Source of the DNA: DASXUL01 sp036504855
GTDB lineage: Bacteria > Armatimonadota > DTGP01 > JAKQQT01
Length of the DNA: 64,000 nt
Direction: 5' to 3'
Assembly (NCBI GenBank): GCA_036504855.1
Contig: DASXUL010000181.1
Location: 3,614 to 67,613 of the forward strand
In this document: one piece after another, positions 17,389 to 26,940 of the stretch
Layout of the letters: every line of letters starts with the position of its first letter
Numbering within the stretch: position 1 is the first letter of the stretch
Translations under genes and position numbers: made by a program
Notes under the pieces: model-generated
What the model was told of the DNA's origin: nothing
The model's input: the letters and a program-made list of their open reading frames with translations, nothing else
Database searches by the model: none

Positions 17389-18828
17389 TTACCGGGCCGG
17401 TTTCGCTCCTCGGGCGGCTGAGGTGATGGCGCCCAGGCCGGCGCAGGCCGCGGCGGCCAGCAGGCCCATATCCACGGCGAAGGAGATATCCGCCGCGCCG
17501 TGCAGCAGCCTGTGCGCCATCACCGTGGTGAACACGGCGCCGGCCAGGCCGATGCCCAGCACTTCGCCCACGTTGCGCGCGGTAGCGAGCACGCCGCCGG
17601 CCACGCCCTGACGGTGGCGCGGAGCGGAGCTCATCAGCGCGTTGTTGTTCGGCGCGATGAACAGACCCATTCCCGCGCCCACCACGGCCAGCCCGGCGGT
17701 CAGCATCCCGAGCGCCGAGTGCGGCCCGAGGCGCGAGAGCACGATCAGCCCCAGCCCGGTGAGCGCCATGCCGGCCGCGCCCAGCCAACGCGACCCGATG
17801 CGGTCGGAGAGCGCTCCGCTCATGGGAGTGACCACGGCCACCATCAGCGGCTGCGCCGATAGCATCAGGCCGGCCCGCGCCGGGCTGAGACCGCGCGCCT
17901 CCAGCAGGTAGTAGGGCAGCAGAAACAGCACGCTGTAGAGGCAAATGTAGTTCAGCACGGCGCTGACCGTGGCGGCGGCGAAGAGGCGCTGGCGGAACAT
18001 CCCGAGGTCCAGAAGCGGCGCGTCGCTGCGCCGTTCGATGCGGACGAAGAGCGCCATCAGCGCTGCCGAGAGGGCCAGCAGCCCGAGGATCGGCGCGGAT
18101 GCCCAGCCCCACGCATGCCCCTGATCGAGCCCGATCAGCAGGGCCACGAGTCCGGCGAGGAAGACGGCGGCGCCGGCGACGTCGAACGATTCGGCCTTGC
18201 GGGCCTCGGCGTCGCGGGTGACGAAGCGGATGCTGATGAGCATCCCGATGAGCCCCACGGGGACGTTGATATAGAAGACGGCCCGCCAGGAGAACAGCCC
18301 GGTGAGCCAGCCGCCCAGGGCGGGGCCGAGCATGAGGCCGATGTAGGCCATCGCGGACTGGAGGCCCAACGCCTTCCCGCGTTCGGCGATGGGGAATCCG
18401 CGGGTGATGATGGCGGGCGCGTTGGCGTAGACCATGGCGGCCCCGAGCGCCTGAACGGCGCGGAACACGACCAGCGCCTGCGCGCTGGGCGCCATGCCGC
18501 ACAACGCCGAGCCGAGGATGAACCCCACAAAGCCCAGCACCCACACCTTTTTGTGGCCGCGCAGGTCGCCCAGCCGGCCGAAGGAGAGGAGAAGGCCGGA
18601 GACCACCACGAGGTAGACGGTCATCACCCACTCGATGCCGGCCACCGTGCTGCCGAACGCCCGCTGGATAACGGGCAGAATCGCGTTCACCACGCTCGCG
18701 TCGATGGCGGCCATGAAGGTGCCGATCCCCACGCAGAGCAGAACCCACCATTTGCCGGAACTTGCCGCCGGCCCTGAACTAACCGCACACGTCGGGCGCT
18801 CTTCATCCGCGCCCTGTCGCCAACCCAT
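17389..18828 (-). CDS. MFS multidrug exporter, DHA2 (EmrB/QacA) family
   Basis: 479 residues, about 14 hydrophobic segments, ATG start with AAGGGA upstream. Motif A is seen as GRLGDLRGHKK after helix 2, motif C as LGPALGGW in helix 5, and an acidic residue sits in helix 1 (AAIDASVVN), as in proton-driven DHA2 exporters. It probably exports a hydrophobic compound across the inner membrane using the proton gradient. It is convergent with the CBM9-like gene, stops 14 bases apart, and no regulator is adjacent. The substrate cannot be inferred. Confidence 0.92.
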   Translation of the reverse strand: MGWRQGADEERPTCAVSSGPAASSGKWWVLLCVGIGTFMAAIDASVVNAILPVIQRAFGSTVAGIEWVMTVYLVVVSGLLLSFGRLGDLRGHKKVWVLGFVGFILGSALCGMAPSAQALVVFRAVQALGAAMVYANAPAIITRGFPIAERGKALGLQSAMAYIGLMLGPALGGWLTGLFSWRAVFYINVPVGLIGMLISIRFVTRDAEARKAESFDVAGAAVFLAGLVALLIGLDQGHAWGWASAPILGLLALSAALMALFVRIERRSDAPLLDLGMFRQRLFAAATVSAVLNYICLYSVLFLLPYYLLEARGLSPARAGLMLSAQPLMVAVVTPMSGALSDRIGSRWLGAAGMALTGLGLIVLSRLGPHSALGMLTAGLAVVGAGMGLFIAPNNNALMSSAPRHRQGVAGGVLATARNVGEVLGIGLAGAVFTTVMAHRLLHGAADISFAVDMGLLAAAACAGLGAITSAARGAKPAR

Positions 18829-18922
18829 GTTGATCCCTTCCCAACGGCCGCGTCGCGCGCCCGCCACCTACATTCTATGGCGGCGCGTCGGGGCGGGGCG
18901 GGAAGGGGATGCCGCGCGTCGG

Positions 18923-20044
18923 TCACTCCACCGTCGCACGGGTCGGGCGGAGGCGGCCGCGCTGCCAGCGCCAGGCAGTGATGCACTCGGCGACCGTGTT
19001 CGCATGGTAGGCGCCGCTGATCATCTGATGGCTGACGAGCGTAGCGCCGGATCGGCCGCGTTCCACCGTCACCAGCGATGGCGGGTCCACCCAACCGGAT
19101 AGCGGGCATTTCAGCCCGCCGGCCTGCGTGTAGATGCCGTCTTCGATGTACTCACGCGCGAACCGGCCAACCCGCACGGCAAACGGCCGGCGCAGCCGGG
19201 CCCCGCCAACGCGCACGAGGAACCCGGGCTCGAAATCCACGGTTAGGTTCAGCCCCCGGTTGAGGGCCTGGATGCCGGGCAGCCTCCTGGGGCGCGCATC
19301 GCGGAAGGTGTAGAGCGCATACTGGCTGACGTTACCGCTGCCGCCGGTCGGCACGGTGACGAGCGCGTCGGGAGTCCCGTCGCCGTTCACGTCGGCCAGC
19401 GTCAGAGACGCGTCCATCAAGCCGCTGATCGCGAGAGGCCTTGGTTTCGCTAACGGGCCGGTTACCCGCCCCGGAAACGCAATCCAGAGCCGGTCCATGC
19501 AGAGGCTCCCTGGCCCGTGGCGCCGGCCGATGAGCTGTACAACGTCGGCGTTGCGCCCTCCCGTGACGCGTCCGGAGACCTGGTTCAGCAGGCAGACTCC
19601 CTCTGGCAGAAGGCGCGTCAGGCGCCTCCCCAACCGGGCAAGGCGCATGGTCGCCACGGGCCTCCCGCCGCTCCGCGCTATGCGGTATTCCACGCCGCCG
19701 GCGATCCAACACGTTCCCCTGTTGGGGCCTCCGGAAACAGCCGGCCCCAGTTCCTTCGCCGCGGCGCGCACAACCGAGCGAAGCGCTGTCGCCCTGGGGA
19801 ATCGAGCGCGCATCTCACGCACCGTGGAAGCGCTGTCGAAGACGTACTCGGTAACGGCCGGCTCTTTCATGCCGAACCAACGCTCCGAGCGTCGCAGCGC
19901 CGGCCCTCGCTGGCCCACAATGCCAGGCCCGCAGGATTTGATGACATCCCGGCGCGACAGCCCGAGGCAGTAGAACGGCTGCGGCGCTTGGGCGAGCGCT
20001 GGCGAAACGGTTAGCGCGGCGAGTGCGAACAGGAAGCATTTCAA
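18923..20044 (-). CDS. Secreted protein with FG-GAP/VCBS-like motif, function unknown
   Basis: 373 residues from a TTG start that opens a signal peptide (KCFLFALAALTVSPALA); the nearest ATG is out of frame. A GGGGGCGGAG purine run lies just upstream. One clear calcium-loop motif, LADVNGDGTPDALV, is typical of FG-GAP/VCBS repeats in extracellular propellers. Six or so cysteines suggest disulfides in the cell envelope. No enzyme motif is visible. The gene lies 94 bases upstream of the MFS gene on the same strand, but the gap makes co-transcription uncertain. Confidence 0.7.
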   Translation of the reverse strand: MKCFLFALAALTVSPALAQAPQPFYCLGLSRRDVIKSCGPGIVGQRGPALRRSERWFGMKEPAVTEYVFDSASTVREMRARFPRATALRSVVRAAAKELGPAVSGGPNRGTCWIAGGVEYRIARSGGRPVATMRLARLGRRLTRLLPEGVCLLNQVSGRVTGGRNADVVQLIGRRHGPGSLCMDRLWIAFPGRVTGPLAKPRPLAISGLMDASLTLADVNGDGTPDALVTVPTGGSGNVSQYALYTFRDARPRRLPGIQALNRGLNLTVDFEPGFLVRVGGARLRRPFAVRVGRFAREYIEDGIYTQAGGLKCPLSGWVDPPSLVTVERGRSGATLVSHQMISGAYHANTVAECITAWRWQRGRLRPTRATVE

Positions 20045-20378
20045 GGCTCCGCCCCCCGGATACGGAATTAGGCGATGGCGCTGGTCGCCGTCTCTGGGTG
20101 AACGTGCGCCGCATCAATGTGTCACGGGGAGCGCGCCGCTATAGACTGCCGGGACCGATAGCGAACGAACATACGGATTCCCGCAAGCGGGAAGGAGCAT
20201 CCGAACGATGGCGCGAGAGCTCAACACGGCGTGGAACGGATCCATGGGTGCAAGACCGCTGCCATGCAGAGCCGGGGAGCGTGTTTGGCTGGACGATTGC
20301 ACCTCCGCCGCTCCGCGCCGGCTGCCGACGATATACTCTGTAGCGGCATCCAAATGCGTCGATAGGGAGGAGCAACGT
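20045..20378. other. Divergent intergenic region
   Basis: 334 bases between the secreted protein (leftward) and the dehydrogenase gene (rightward). It must hold both promoters. I see no strong -35/-10 pair, RNA gene or repeat, and the short frames here look non-coding. A good ribosome binding site (GGGAGGAG) sits at the right end. Confidence 0.5.
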
Positions 20379-21395
20379 ATGGCGCCAAGCATGATGGTGA
20401 CGCCCGAGTTCGTGGGGGGCGGGCGGGTTCGCTTTGTGGAGCGCGCCGTTCCCGAGCCGGGCGAGGGCCAGTTGTTGCTGCGGCTGCGCGCCAACGCGCT
20501 CTGCGGGTCGGAGCGCGGCCAGTTCCAGCAAGGATCGACGGTTACGCCCGGTCATGAGGCCGCCGGAGAGGTGGCCGCCGCGGGGCCCGGAGCGGAAACG
20601 CCCGTGGGCGCCAACGGCGTGGTCTTCCTGATGGATTTCTGCGGCGTATGCCGCGCCTGCCGGTTGGGGTTCACCAACCAGTGTCATCATAAGCGCGGCG
20701 ACTTTGGCTTCAGCCGTGACGGCGGCTACGGCCCATATGCCCTTGTTCGTGAGAGCGCGTTCTTCACTACGGGCGACGTCGCCGGCGCGGAGGCCACGTT
20801 GCTGCTGGATGTGATGGGCACAGGCGGGCATGCCGTGGGCCGGGCGTGCCTCGCGCGGCCCGATATAGAGTCACTGCTCATCTCCGGCGCGGGGCCGATT
20901 GGGCTGGGCGCGCTGGCGATGGCGAAACTGCTGCTGGGGCATAGCGTGCCGGTGGCCATCGCGGATTACGACCCGATCCGGCTGAAACTGGCCGAAGAGC
21001 TGGGTGGGCTGCCGGTGGCGCTTGCCGACGAGAGCCTGGATGCCGGCCTGGCGCGGGCCGGCGTCTCGCCCGATGCCGCCATCGACACCACCGGCAAGCA
21101 GGCCGCCCGTCAGAGCGCCATGGCCGCCCTCGCGCGACGAGGCGTTCTGGTGTGCGTTGGGCACGGAGAGGGGCTGACGCTGGACGTCTCCTCGGACCTC
21201 ATCGCGCCGGAACGGGCGGTCCTCGGCAGCGAGTACTTCCGTTTCGACGAACTGCCCGGAAACCTGCTGTTGTTCCACGAGCACCGCGATTACCTTCGCC
21301 GCATCATCACGCACCGCTTCCCAGCGGCGCGCATTGAGGAAGCCTTTGAGACGTTCTTCGCCGGCGGGACCGGCAAGGTGGTGATCGAGCAATGA
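20379..21395 (+). CDS. Zinc-dependent medium-chain alcohol/sugar dehydrogenase
   Basis: 338 residues from ATG with GGGAGGAG upstream; the frame extends further upstream but without coding character. Catalytic zinc ligands are present (Cys in ALCGSE, His-Glu in GHEAAGE). The structural zinc loop has four cysteines in CGVCRACRLGFTNQC. The nucleotide-binding glycine motif is GAGPIGLGAL. This is the sorbitol/threonine dehydrogenase branch. The stop overlaps the next gene (ATGA), a Gfo/Idh enzyme, and a GH3 glycosidase follows. A role in oxidising a released sugar or polyol is likely; the exact substrate is not deducible. Confidence 0.92.
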   Translation: MAPSMMVTPEFVGGGRVRFVERAVPEPGEGQLLLRLRANALCGSERGQFQQGSTVTPGHEAAGEVAAAGPGAETPVGANGVVFLMDFCGVCRACRLGFTNQCHHKRGDFGFSRDGGYGPYALVRESAFFTTGDVAGAEATLLLDVMGTGGHAVGRACLARPDIESLLISGAGPIGLGALAMAKLLLGHSVPVAIADYDPIRLKLAEELGGLPVALADESLDAGLARAGVSPDAAIDTTGKQAARQSAMAALARRGVLVCVGHGEGLTLDVSSDLIAPERAVLGSEYFRFDELPGNLLLFHEHRDYLRRIITHRFPAARIEEAFETFFAGGTGKVVIEQ

Positions 21396-22372
21396 GCACA
21401 ACCAGGGTCGCCCTCATCGGCGCGGGCGGCTGGGGCTATCAGCATGCGCGCGTCCTCTCACGCCACCCGAACGTCGAGCTATGCGCTATCTGCGGGCGCA
21501 CGCCGGAGCGGACCCGGGCCCGCTCCGCCGAGTTCGGCGTTGCCCCCTATACCGATATCGACGAAATGCTGCGGAGAGAGCGTCCGGATTTCGTGAGCCT
21601 CTGTCTCCCGAACCAGGGGCATTTCGAAACCACCCTGCACGTCATCCAGGCCGGCATCCCGCTGCTTGTGGAGAAACCGCTGACGTTCGACCTGGGCGAA
21701 GCGGATACCCTCCTCGCGGAGGCGGATCGGCGCGGCCTCTTCTTCGCCATCAACTTCAACCACCGCTATGCCCGCCCCGTGCGCATGGCGAAAGAGGCCA
21801 TCGATGCGGGCCGCCTGGGCGAGATCGTGTTTGCTACCTGGCGGTTTGGCGGGGAAGGGCAGAGCGACCACCCGCACGCCAACCTCATCGAAACGCAGTG
21901 CCACGGCATCGACATGCTGGAACACCTCTGCGGCGCCATCTCCACCGTAATGGCGCAGATGACGGACATGACCGGCGGCGGGTTTCGCACCCTGGCCCTC
22001 GCCCTGGGGTTCGAGAACGGCGGGGTGGGCGCCTTTGCCGGCAGCTATGACTCCTCCTACGCCTATCGCAATACGCACGCGCTCGAGGTCAACGGTACCA
22101 AAGGCCGGCTGCTGATTGCGGACACGGTGAAGCGCTACACGTTCCAGCAGGCGGGCATTGAGACGGCCGAGGTCTGGGAGGCGGGATACTTCAACGATTG
22201 GGACCGTGAGTTCCACCGCACGTTCGATATGTACCTGGACGCGATGATCGGCGCGTTTCGCGCCGGAGAACCGCCGCCCGTGCCGGCCCGCGCCGGCCGC
22301 CGCGCCCTGGCCATCGCCGAGGCCGCCATCCGCTCGCACGCCACGGGGCGCCGCGAATCCGTGGATGCATGA
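21392..22372 (+). CDS. Gfo/Idh/MocA family NAD(P)-dependent oxidoreductase
   Basis: 326 residues, starting in an ATGA overlap with the dehydrogenase. The Rossmann motif is GAGGWGYQHA; the catalytic EKP (VEKPLTF) and a downstream His (ETQCHGIDM) are in the expected places. The family oxidises or reduces sugars, inositols and related compounds. Translational coupling to the medium-chain dehydrogenase suggests two consecutive redox steps on one sugar-derived substrate. The GH3 gene begins 60 bases downstream in the same direction. Confidence 0.95.
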   Translation: MSTTRVALIGAGGWGYQHARVLSRHPNVELCAICGRTPERTRARSAEFGVAPYTDIDEMLRRERPDFVSLCLPNQGHFETTLHVIQAGIPLLVEKPLTFDLGEADTLLAEADRRGLFFAINFNHRYARPVRMAKEAIDAGRLGEIVFATWRFGGEGQSDHPHANLIETQCHGIDMLEHLCGAISTVMAQMTDMTGGGFRTLALALGFENGGVGAFAGSYDSSYAYRNTHALEVNGTKGRLLIADTVKRYTFQQAGIETAEVWEAGYFNDWDREFHRTFDMYLDAMIGAFRAGEPPPVPARAGRRALAIAEAAIRSHATGRRESVDA

Positions 22373-22432
22373 TCCAACGCTTCACATCGCCGCCTGGTAG
22401 ACGGCGTTCTGACCGATGTTAGGGGAACCGAA

Positions 22433-24580
22433 ATGCTGCGAGTTGCCATCACGATAGCCGCCCTGATCATGGCGGCCGCGCCGGCCCTGGCCGCGCTGCC
22501 ATTTGAAGACCCATCGCTGCCCATCGAGCAGCGCGTGGATGACCTGGTGGGGCGCCTCACCCTGGACGAGAAGGCGGCGCAGATGCAGGACAGCGCGCCC
22601 GCCATCCCACGCCTCAACCTGCCCGCTTACGGTTGGTGGAACGAGGCGTTGCACGGCGTGGCGCGCAACGGGACCGCCACCGTCTTCCCGCAGGCCATCG
22701 GCCTCGCGGCGATGTGGGACGCCCCGCTGCACCACCAGGCGGCAACCGTCATTAGCGACGAAGCCCGCGCCAAGTACAACGAAGCGCTACGGCAGGGAAA
22801 GCACGACCGTTACGCCGGACTCACCTTCTGGTCGCCCAACATCAACATCTTCCGCGATCCGCGCTGGGGGCGCGGGCAGGAAACCTACGGCGAGGACCCG
22901 TACCTAACCGGCCGCCTCGGCGTGGCCTTCGTGAAGGGGCTTCAAGGCGATGACCCGAAGTACCTCAAAACCGTGTCCACCCCCAAGCACTTCGCCGTTC
23001 ATTCCGGGCCGGAGCCGTCGCGCCACCGGTTCAACGCCGTGGTGAGCGACGCGGACCTGTACAACACCTACCTCCCCGCCTTCGAGGCCACGATCCGCGA
23101 GGCGAACGCCCAGTCCGTGATGTGCGCCTACAACCGGACGGACGGCGAGCCCTGCTGCGCCAGCAACAAGTTGCTGGCCGAGATCCTGCGCGGCCAATGG
23201 GGTTTCACCGGCTACGTGGTGTCGGATTGCGATGCCGTCGCCGACATCTACCGCGACCACAAGACCGTGGCCACTCCGCCCGAGGCGGCGGCCGCCGCCG
23301 TGCGCGCGGGCGACGACCTGAACTGCGGAGACACTTACCGCGCCCTCCCCGCCGCCGTGCGCCAGGGCCTCATCAGCGAGGCCGAGGTGGACGTGGCGGT
23401 GAAGCGCCTTTTCACGGCCCGCTTCCGCCTGGGGATGTTCGACCCGCCGGCGCTGGTGAAGTACTCGCAGATCCCGTTCGCCGTGAACGATTCGCCCCAG
23501 CACAATGCGCTGGCGCTGAAGGCCGCCCGCGAGAGCATCGTGCTGCTGAAGAACGCCCACAACGCGCTACCGCTTTCGCGCTCCATCCGGCGCCTCGCCG
23601 TGATCGGGCCGAACGCGGACGATGGCGATATCCTCCTGGGCAACTACAATGGCGATCCCAGCCACCCTGTGAACATCTTGCGGGGCATTCGCAACCGCGC
23701 GAAGGGCATCCGCGTGACCTACAACAAGGGTTGCGAGCTGGCGTCGGAGGCCCCGGACCGCGCCAGCGCTCTGGAAAACGCCCGCGCCGCCGACGCCGTG
23801 GTGTTGGTGATGGGCATTTCCCCGCGCCTTGAGGGTGAGGAAATGGACGTTCAGGTGGAGGGGTTCTCCGGCGGCGACCGCTTGACCCTGGACCTGCCAG
23901 CCGCCCAGCAGAGCCTGATGGAGGAAGTTGTGGCGCTGGGCAAGCCGGTGGTCCTCGTGCTTGCCTCCGGCAGCGCGCTCTCCATCCCGTGGGCGGACGC
24001 GCACGTTCCGGCCATCGTGCAGGCGTGGTACCCCGGCCAGCAGGGCGGCGCCGCCGTCGCCGATGTGCTTTTCGGGAACTACAATCCGGCCGGCCGCCTG
24101 CCGGTGACGTATTACCGCAGCGTGAAGGACCTTCCGGCCTTTGACGATTACTCCATGGCCGGGCGCACATATCGCTATTTCCGCGGCAAGGCGCTTTATC
24201 CCTTCGGCCACGGACTCAGCTACACCACGTTCCGTTATGCCAACCTGCGCGTCTCCCCGGCCCGCGCCGGCCGCCCCGTGTATGTGGCGGTGGACGTGAC
24301 GAATACGGGCCGCCGCGCGGGCGACGAGGTGGTTCAGCTCTACGTGCGCGGCCCGCGCGCGGGGAAGGATGCGCCGCTGAAGGAGCTGAAGGGTTTTCAG
24401 CGCACGCTGATACTGCCCGGCAAGACGGCCACCGTGCGCTTCACCTTGGACGATCGCGCCTTCGCGCAGTACAACACGGCGCGCCATCGCTATACGGTAA
24501 CGCCCGGCGCCTATCAGATCCAGATCGGCGCCTCCAGCGAGGACATCCGCGCCACCGGGACGGTGCGGCAGGGCGGGTGA
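22433..24580 (+). CDS. Secreted glycoside hydrolase family 3 (beta-glucosidase/beta-xylosidase-like)
   Basis: 715 residues with a signal peptide (MLRVAITIAALIMAAAPALA) and AGGGG upstream. The barrel domain contains GWWNEALHG, KHFAVHSGPE and the nucleophile Asp265 in VVSDCDA. The second alpha/beta domain and a C-terminal fibronectin-III-like domain (VDVTNTGRRAGDEVVQLYV) complete the normal GH3 layout. NEALHGVAR and the overall length point to the beta-xylosidase/arabinosidase subgroup, though substrate is not certain. It is probably periplasmic or extracellular, releasing the sugar handled by the two upstream oxidoreductases. The palindromic repeat at 24596 follows the stop and may end transcription. 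Confidence 0.93.
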   Translation: MLRVAITIAALIMAAAPALAALPFEDPSLPIEQRVDDLVGRLTLDEKAAQMQDSAPAIPRLNLPAYGWWNEALHGVARNGTATVFPQAIGLAAMWDAPLHHQAATVISDEARAKYNEALRQGKHDRYAGLTFWSPNINIFRDPRWGRGQETYGEDPYLTGRLGVAFVKGLQGDDPKYLKTVSTPKHFAVHSGPEPSRHRFNAVVSDADLYNTYLPAFEATIREANAQSVMCAYNRTDGEPCCASNKLLAEILRGQWGFTGYVVSDCDAVADIYRDHKTVATPPEAAAAAVRAGDDLNCGDTYRALPAAVRQGLISEAEVDVAVKRLFTARFRLGMFDPPALVKYSQIPFAVNDSPQHNALALKAARESIVLLKNAHNALPLSRSIRRLAVIGPNADDGDILLGNYNGDPSHPVNILRGIRNRAKGIRVTYNKGCELASEAPDRASALENARAADAVVLVMGISPRLEGEEMDVQVEGFSGGDRLTLDLPAAQQSLMEEVVALGKPVVLVLASGSALSIPWADAHVPAIVQAWYPGQQGGAAVADVLFGNYNPAGRLPVTYYRSVKDLPAFDDYSMAGRTYRYFRGKALYPFGHGLSYTTFRYANLRVSPARAGRPVYVAVDVTNTGRRAGDEVVQLYVRGPRAGKDAPLKELKGFQRTLILPGKTATVRFTLDDRAFAQYNTARHRYTVTPGAYQIQIGASSEDIRATGTVRQGG

Positions 24581-24595
24581 ATCGGGGTGCGGTGA

Positions 24596-24714
24596 GCCCA
24601 GCGACTGAACTCGCGGGCAACGACGAGCACAAAGCCGCCCTGCGGCGACTGCGGAATCAGTCCGCGCAGGCGGACTTCGTGAGGGTCGTTGCCCGCGACT
24701 TCAGTCGCTGGGGC
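24596..24714. repeat. Palindromic repeat, type D (28-base arms)
   Basis: Arms 24597-24624 and 24685-24712 are inverted repeats containing gcgactga and gcgggcaacgac. The interior has a second inverted segment (gccgccctgcg with cgcaggcgg). It lies between two convergent genes. A related pair of arms brackets another repeat at 57560-57785. Confidence 0.8.
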
Positions 24715-24720
24715 CAAGCC

Positions 24721-25935
24721 TCACAGTTGAGACACGAGTCCGTACACGTCTTCCTGCGTGAGCGGCAGCGAGCGGTTCACGCCGAGGGAGACGAGGAACT
24801 GGTGCACCTCGCGGTTTCCGACGGCGAAACAGGCCGCGGCGCCGCGCAGGTAAAGCCGCCAGTAGCGGACGAACTCCTCGCCGAACGTCTCGCGCACCGT
24901 GGAGGCCGCCGCCTCGAAGCGATCGGACCAGGCGTCCAGCGTCATCCGGTAATGCTCTCGAAGGTTCTCGACGGTAAGCAGATGGAATCCGTTGTCGGCG
25001 AGATGCCCCATCATCTCCTGCGGCGTCGGGCAGTACGTGCCCGGGAAGATGCTCTGGCCGGTGGCTTCGTCCTCCGGCGTGGATGCCGGAGTCTCCGCGG
25101 GCTGCGTGATGTGATGCAATAGGGCCAGGCCGCCCGGCTTCAGCATCGCGGCCGTGGCGCGGCAGAAGTCCTCCAGGTGCGCGCGGCCAACGTGCTCGAT
25201 CATGCCGATGCTGATGATCTTGTCGAACTTCCGGCCTTCCCGCGTAAGTTCGCCATAGTGCGTCAGGCGCACCTGCACGCGGTCCTGCAGCTTGTGGGCG
25301 GCCACGGACTCCAGGCACAACTGGTGTTGCTCTTCGCTGAGCGTGATGCCGGTGACCGTGGCGCCGTACCGTTCCGCGGCGGCCAGTAGAGCGGAGCCCC
25401 AGCCGCACCCGATGTCCAGCAGCTCCTCGCCGGGCTGCAGGCGCAGCTTGCGGAGCGAGAGCTCGATCTTACGCGCCTGAGCCTCCTCCAGCGTATCGTC
25501 CGGAGAGCGGTAGTAGGCGCAGGAATAGGTCATCGAGTCGTCCAGCCAAAGCCGGAAGAACTCATTTCCCAGGTCGTAGTGGCGAGCCACGTCTTCCTGC
25601 TGCTGCCGAAGCGACCTGCGCCGCGCCGCGCGTCCCACCGCCTGGAGAGCGCGCCGCGCCACCCAACCTTGCGCCGCGCGTTCGTTGCGCAGGGCCGTGG
25701 CCACCACGTCGGCGATGTCGCCTTTCACGTCAATGCGGCCGTGGATATAGGCGTCCACGAATCCCGCCTCAACGCCGCGAGACAACGCCGTGACGACGTC
25801 GGGGTCCTTCAGGGTCAGCGTGAACCGCGGCTCGCCGGCGCCGTAACGCTCGTGGGAGCCATCCCAGTAGACGATCTCGAAACCATCATCTTGCACGCGC
25901 GAAAGGAGCCCGTGCAGCGTTTGCTTGGCCAGCAT
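24721..25935 (-). CDS. cfa: Cyclopropane-fatty-acyl-phospholipid synthase
   Basis: 404 residues from ATG 25935 (GAGGT upstream). The N-terminal SCP2-like part ends near HYDLGNEFF. The SAM-dependent methyltransferase core has LLDIGCGWG (SAM site), then SIGMIEHVGR and FPGTYCPTP, all standard in CFA synthases. It adds a methylene group from SAM across cis double bonds of membrane phospholipids, at the membrane. Family members are about 380-420 residues, so this is full length. It stands alone, convergent with GH3. Mycolic-acid methyltransferase paralogues are the alternative, unlikely here. Confidence 0.95.
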   Translation of the reverse strand: MLAKQTLHGLLSRVQDDGFEIVYWDGSHERYGAGEPRFTLTLKDPDVVTALSRGVEAGFVDAYIHGRIDVKGDIADVVATALRNERAAQGWVARRALQAVGRAARRRSLRQQQEDVARHYDLGNEFFRLWLDDSMTYSCAYYRSPDDTLEEAQARKIELSLRKLRLQPGEELLDIGCGWGSALLAAAERYGATVTGITLSEEQHQLCLESVAAHKLQDRVQVRLTHYGELTREGRKFDKIISIGMIEHVGRAHLEDFCRATAAMLKPGGLALLHHITQPAETPASTPEDEATGQSIFPGTYCPTPQEMMGHLADNGFHLLTVENLREHYRMTLDAWSDRFEAAASTVRETFGEEFVRYWRLYLRGAAACFAVGNREVHQFLVSLGVNRSLPLTQEDVYGLVSQL

Positions 25936-26061
25936 CGGAACCTCACCCGTGAAGTATCGACGCGGCGCTGTAGCGCCGCCTCCGGGCATATTGTACCAGC
26001 GATACGCTCCGGAAGGCACGCGGGCGCGGATGGACGCCGGCGCCGATCGTTGCGAACCCCC

Positions 26062-26090
26062 TTGCGCAATATGTGAACGCATGCTAGAAT
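26062..26090 (+). promoter_or_regulatory. Sigma-70-type promoter candidate
   Basis: TTGCGC (26062-26067) and TAGAAT (26085-26090) are separated by 17 bases in an unusually AT-rich patch. It points at the zinc-ribbon membrane protein gene starting at 26221. Confidence 0.55.
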
Positions 26091-26220
26091 GCGGGTGGAA
26101 AGGGCGCCTGCTGAGCGAGCGGCGTTGATGCGCGAACCCGCCGGGTGCGCCCCTTTTCACGGACCATGTTGTACCGGTTCCTGTCCGTCGATTCCCAACC
26201 GTAAAGCACCAGGAGTTCTC

Positions 26221-26799
26221 ATGGCTCTTCAGTTTGCCTGTCCGGCATGCGGGCAGGCGTTGTCCGCGCCGGACGCCGCCGCCGGCCAAACCGGCTCGTG
26301 CCCGTTCTGCGGCGCGCGCATCACCGCCCCGGCCCGCGCCGGCGAGGCCGCCGCTCTCCCTCAAGCCGCCCCCGTGGCCGCCGGAATGGGGGCGCCCAAC
26401 GTGGGCGCCGGCCCGGCCCCGACGTCTGTATACCCCAGCGCGCCGTCCGGCGGTTACGCGCCGGTTGCGCCGCCGGCAGCGCCAGCGGTCGATCCGCTGG
26501 GCCCCGGCCTGGGCTCCACCTACTCCGTTCCGCCGCCCGCGGCCGTCCCGGCCGCCAGCGCAAACGTGGCGCTGATCGCGATCATGTGGACGCTGACGGC
26601 GCTCTACTGGGGTTCCCGCTTCGTTGCGCCTTCCGTCACGATGGCCTTGTGGCTGCCGAACCTGGGCGCCCTCTACATCGCCTCCAGCCTGCGCCGTTCC
26701 CGAAACGGGACCGATCAGACGATGGGAAACGCGCGGTGGGTGTTTGGCATAGTTATGGTCATTATCTCTGTTACCTTCAGGCTCAGCTTCGGGATTTGA
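26221..26799 (+). CDS. Zinc-ribbon membrane protein of unknown function
   Basis: 192 residues. The N-terminus has two CxxC knuckles (CPACG and CPFCG, about 16 residues apart) forming a zinc ribbon. A roughly 80-residue Pro/Ala/Gly/Tyr-rich linker follows, then two or three hydrophobic helices (IAIMWTLTALYWG, VFGIVMVIISVTF). The order zinc ribbon, disordered linker, membrane domain is common in planctomycete- and armatimonad-type genomes, but its role is not known. AGGAG precedes the start. The M48 protease begins 141 bases downstream on the same strand, so the two may be co-expressed. Confidence 0.8.
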   Translation: MALQFACPACGQALSAPDAAAGQTGSCPFCGARITAPARAGEAAALPQAAPVAAGMGAPNVGAGPAPTSVYPSAPSGGYAPVAPPAAPAVDPLGPGLGSTYSVPPPAAVPAASANVALIAIMWTLTALYWGSRFVAPSVTMALWLPNLGALYIASSLRRSRNGTDQTMGNARWVFGIVMVIISVTFRLSFGI

Positions 26800-26940
26800 A
26801 GGCCGGGCCCGGCGCGCGATTCGTGTAACCCGGCCCTGGGCCGGACGTATGGGTTATGCGGGCGGCCGAGAGGTCGCTCGTAAAGGGGGTCACCGGCGGA
26901 GCCTAACGGCCTCCGCCGTTCCAGCGAGGAGGACTCGTTT

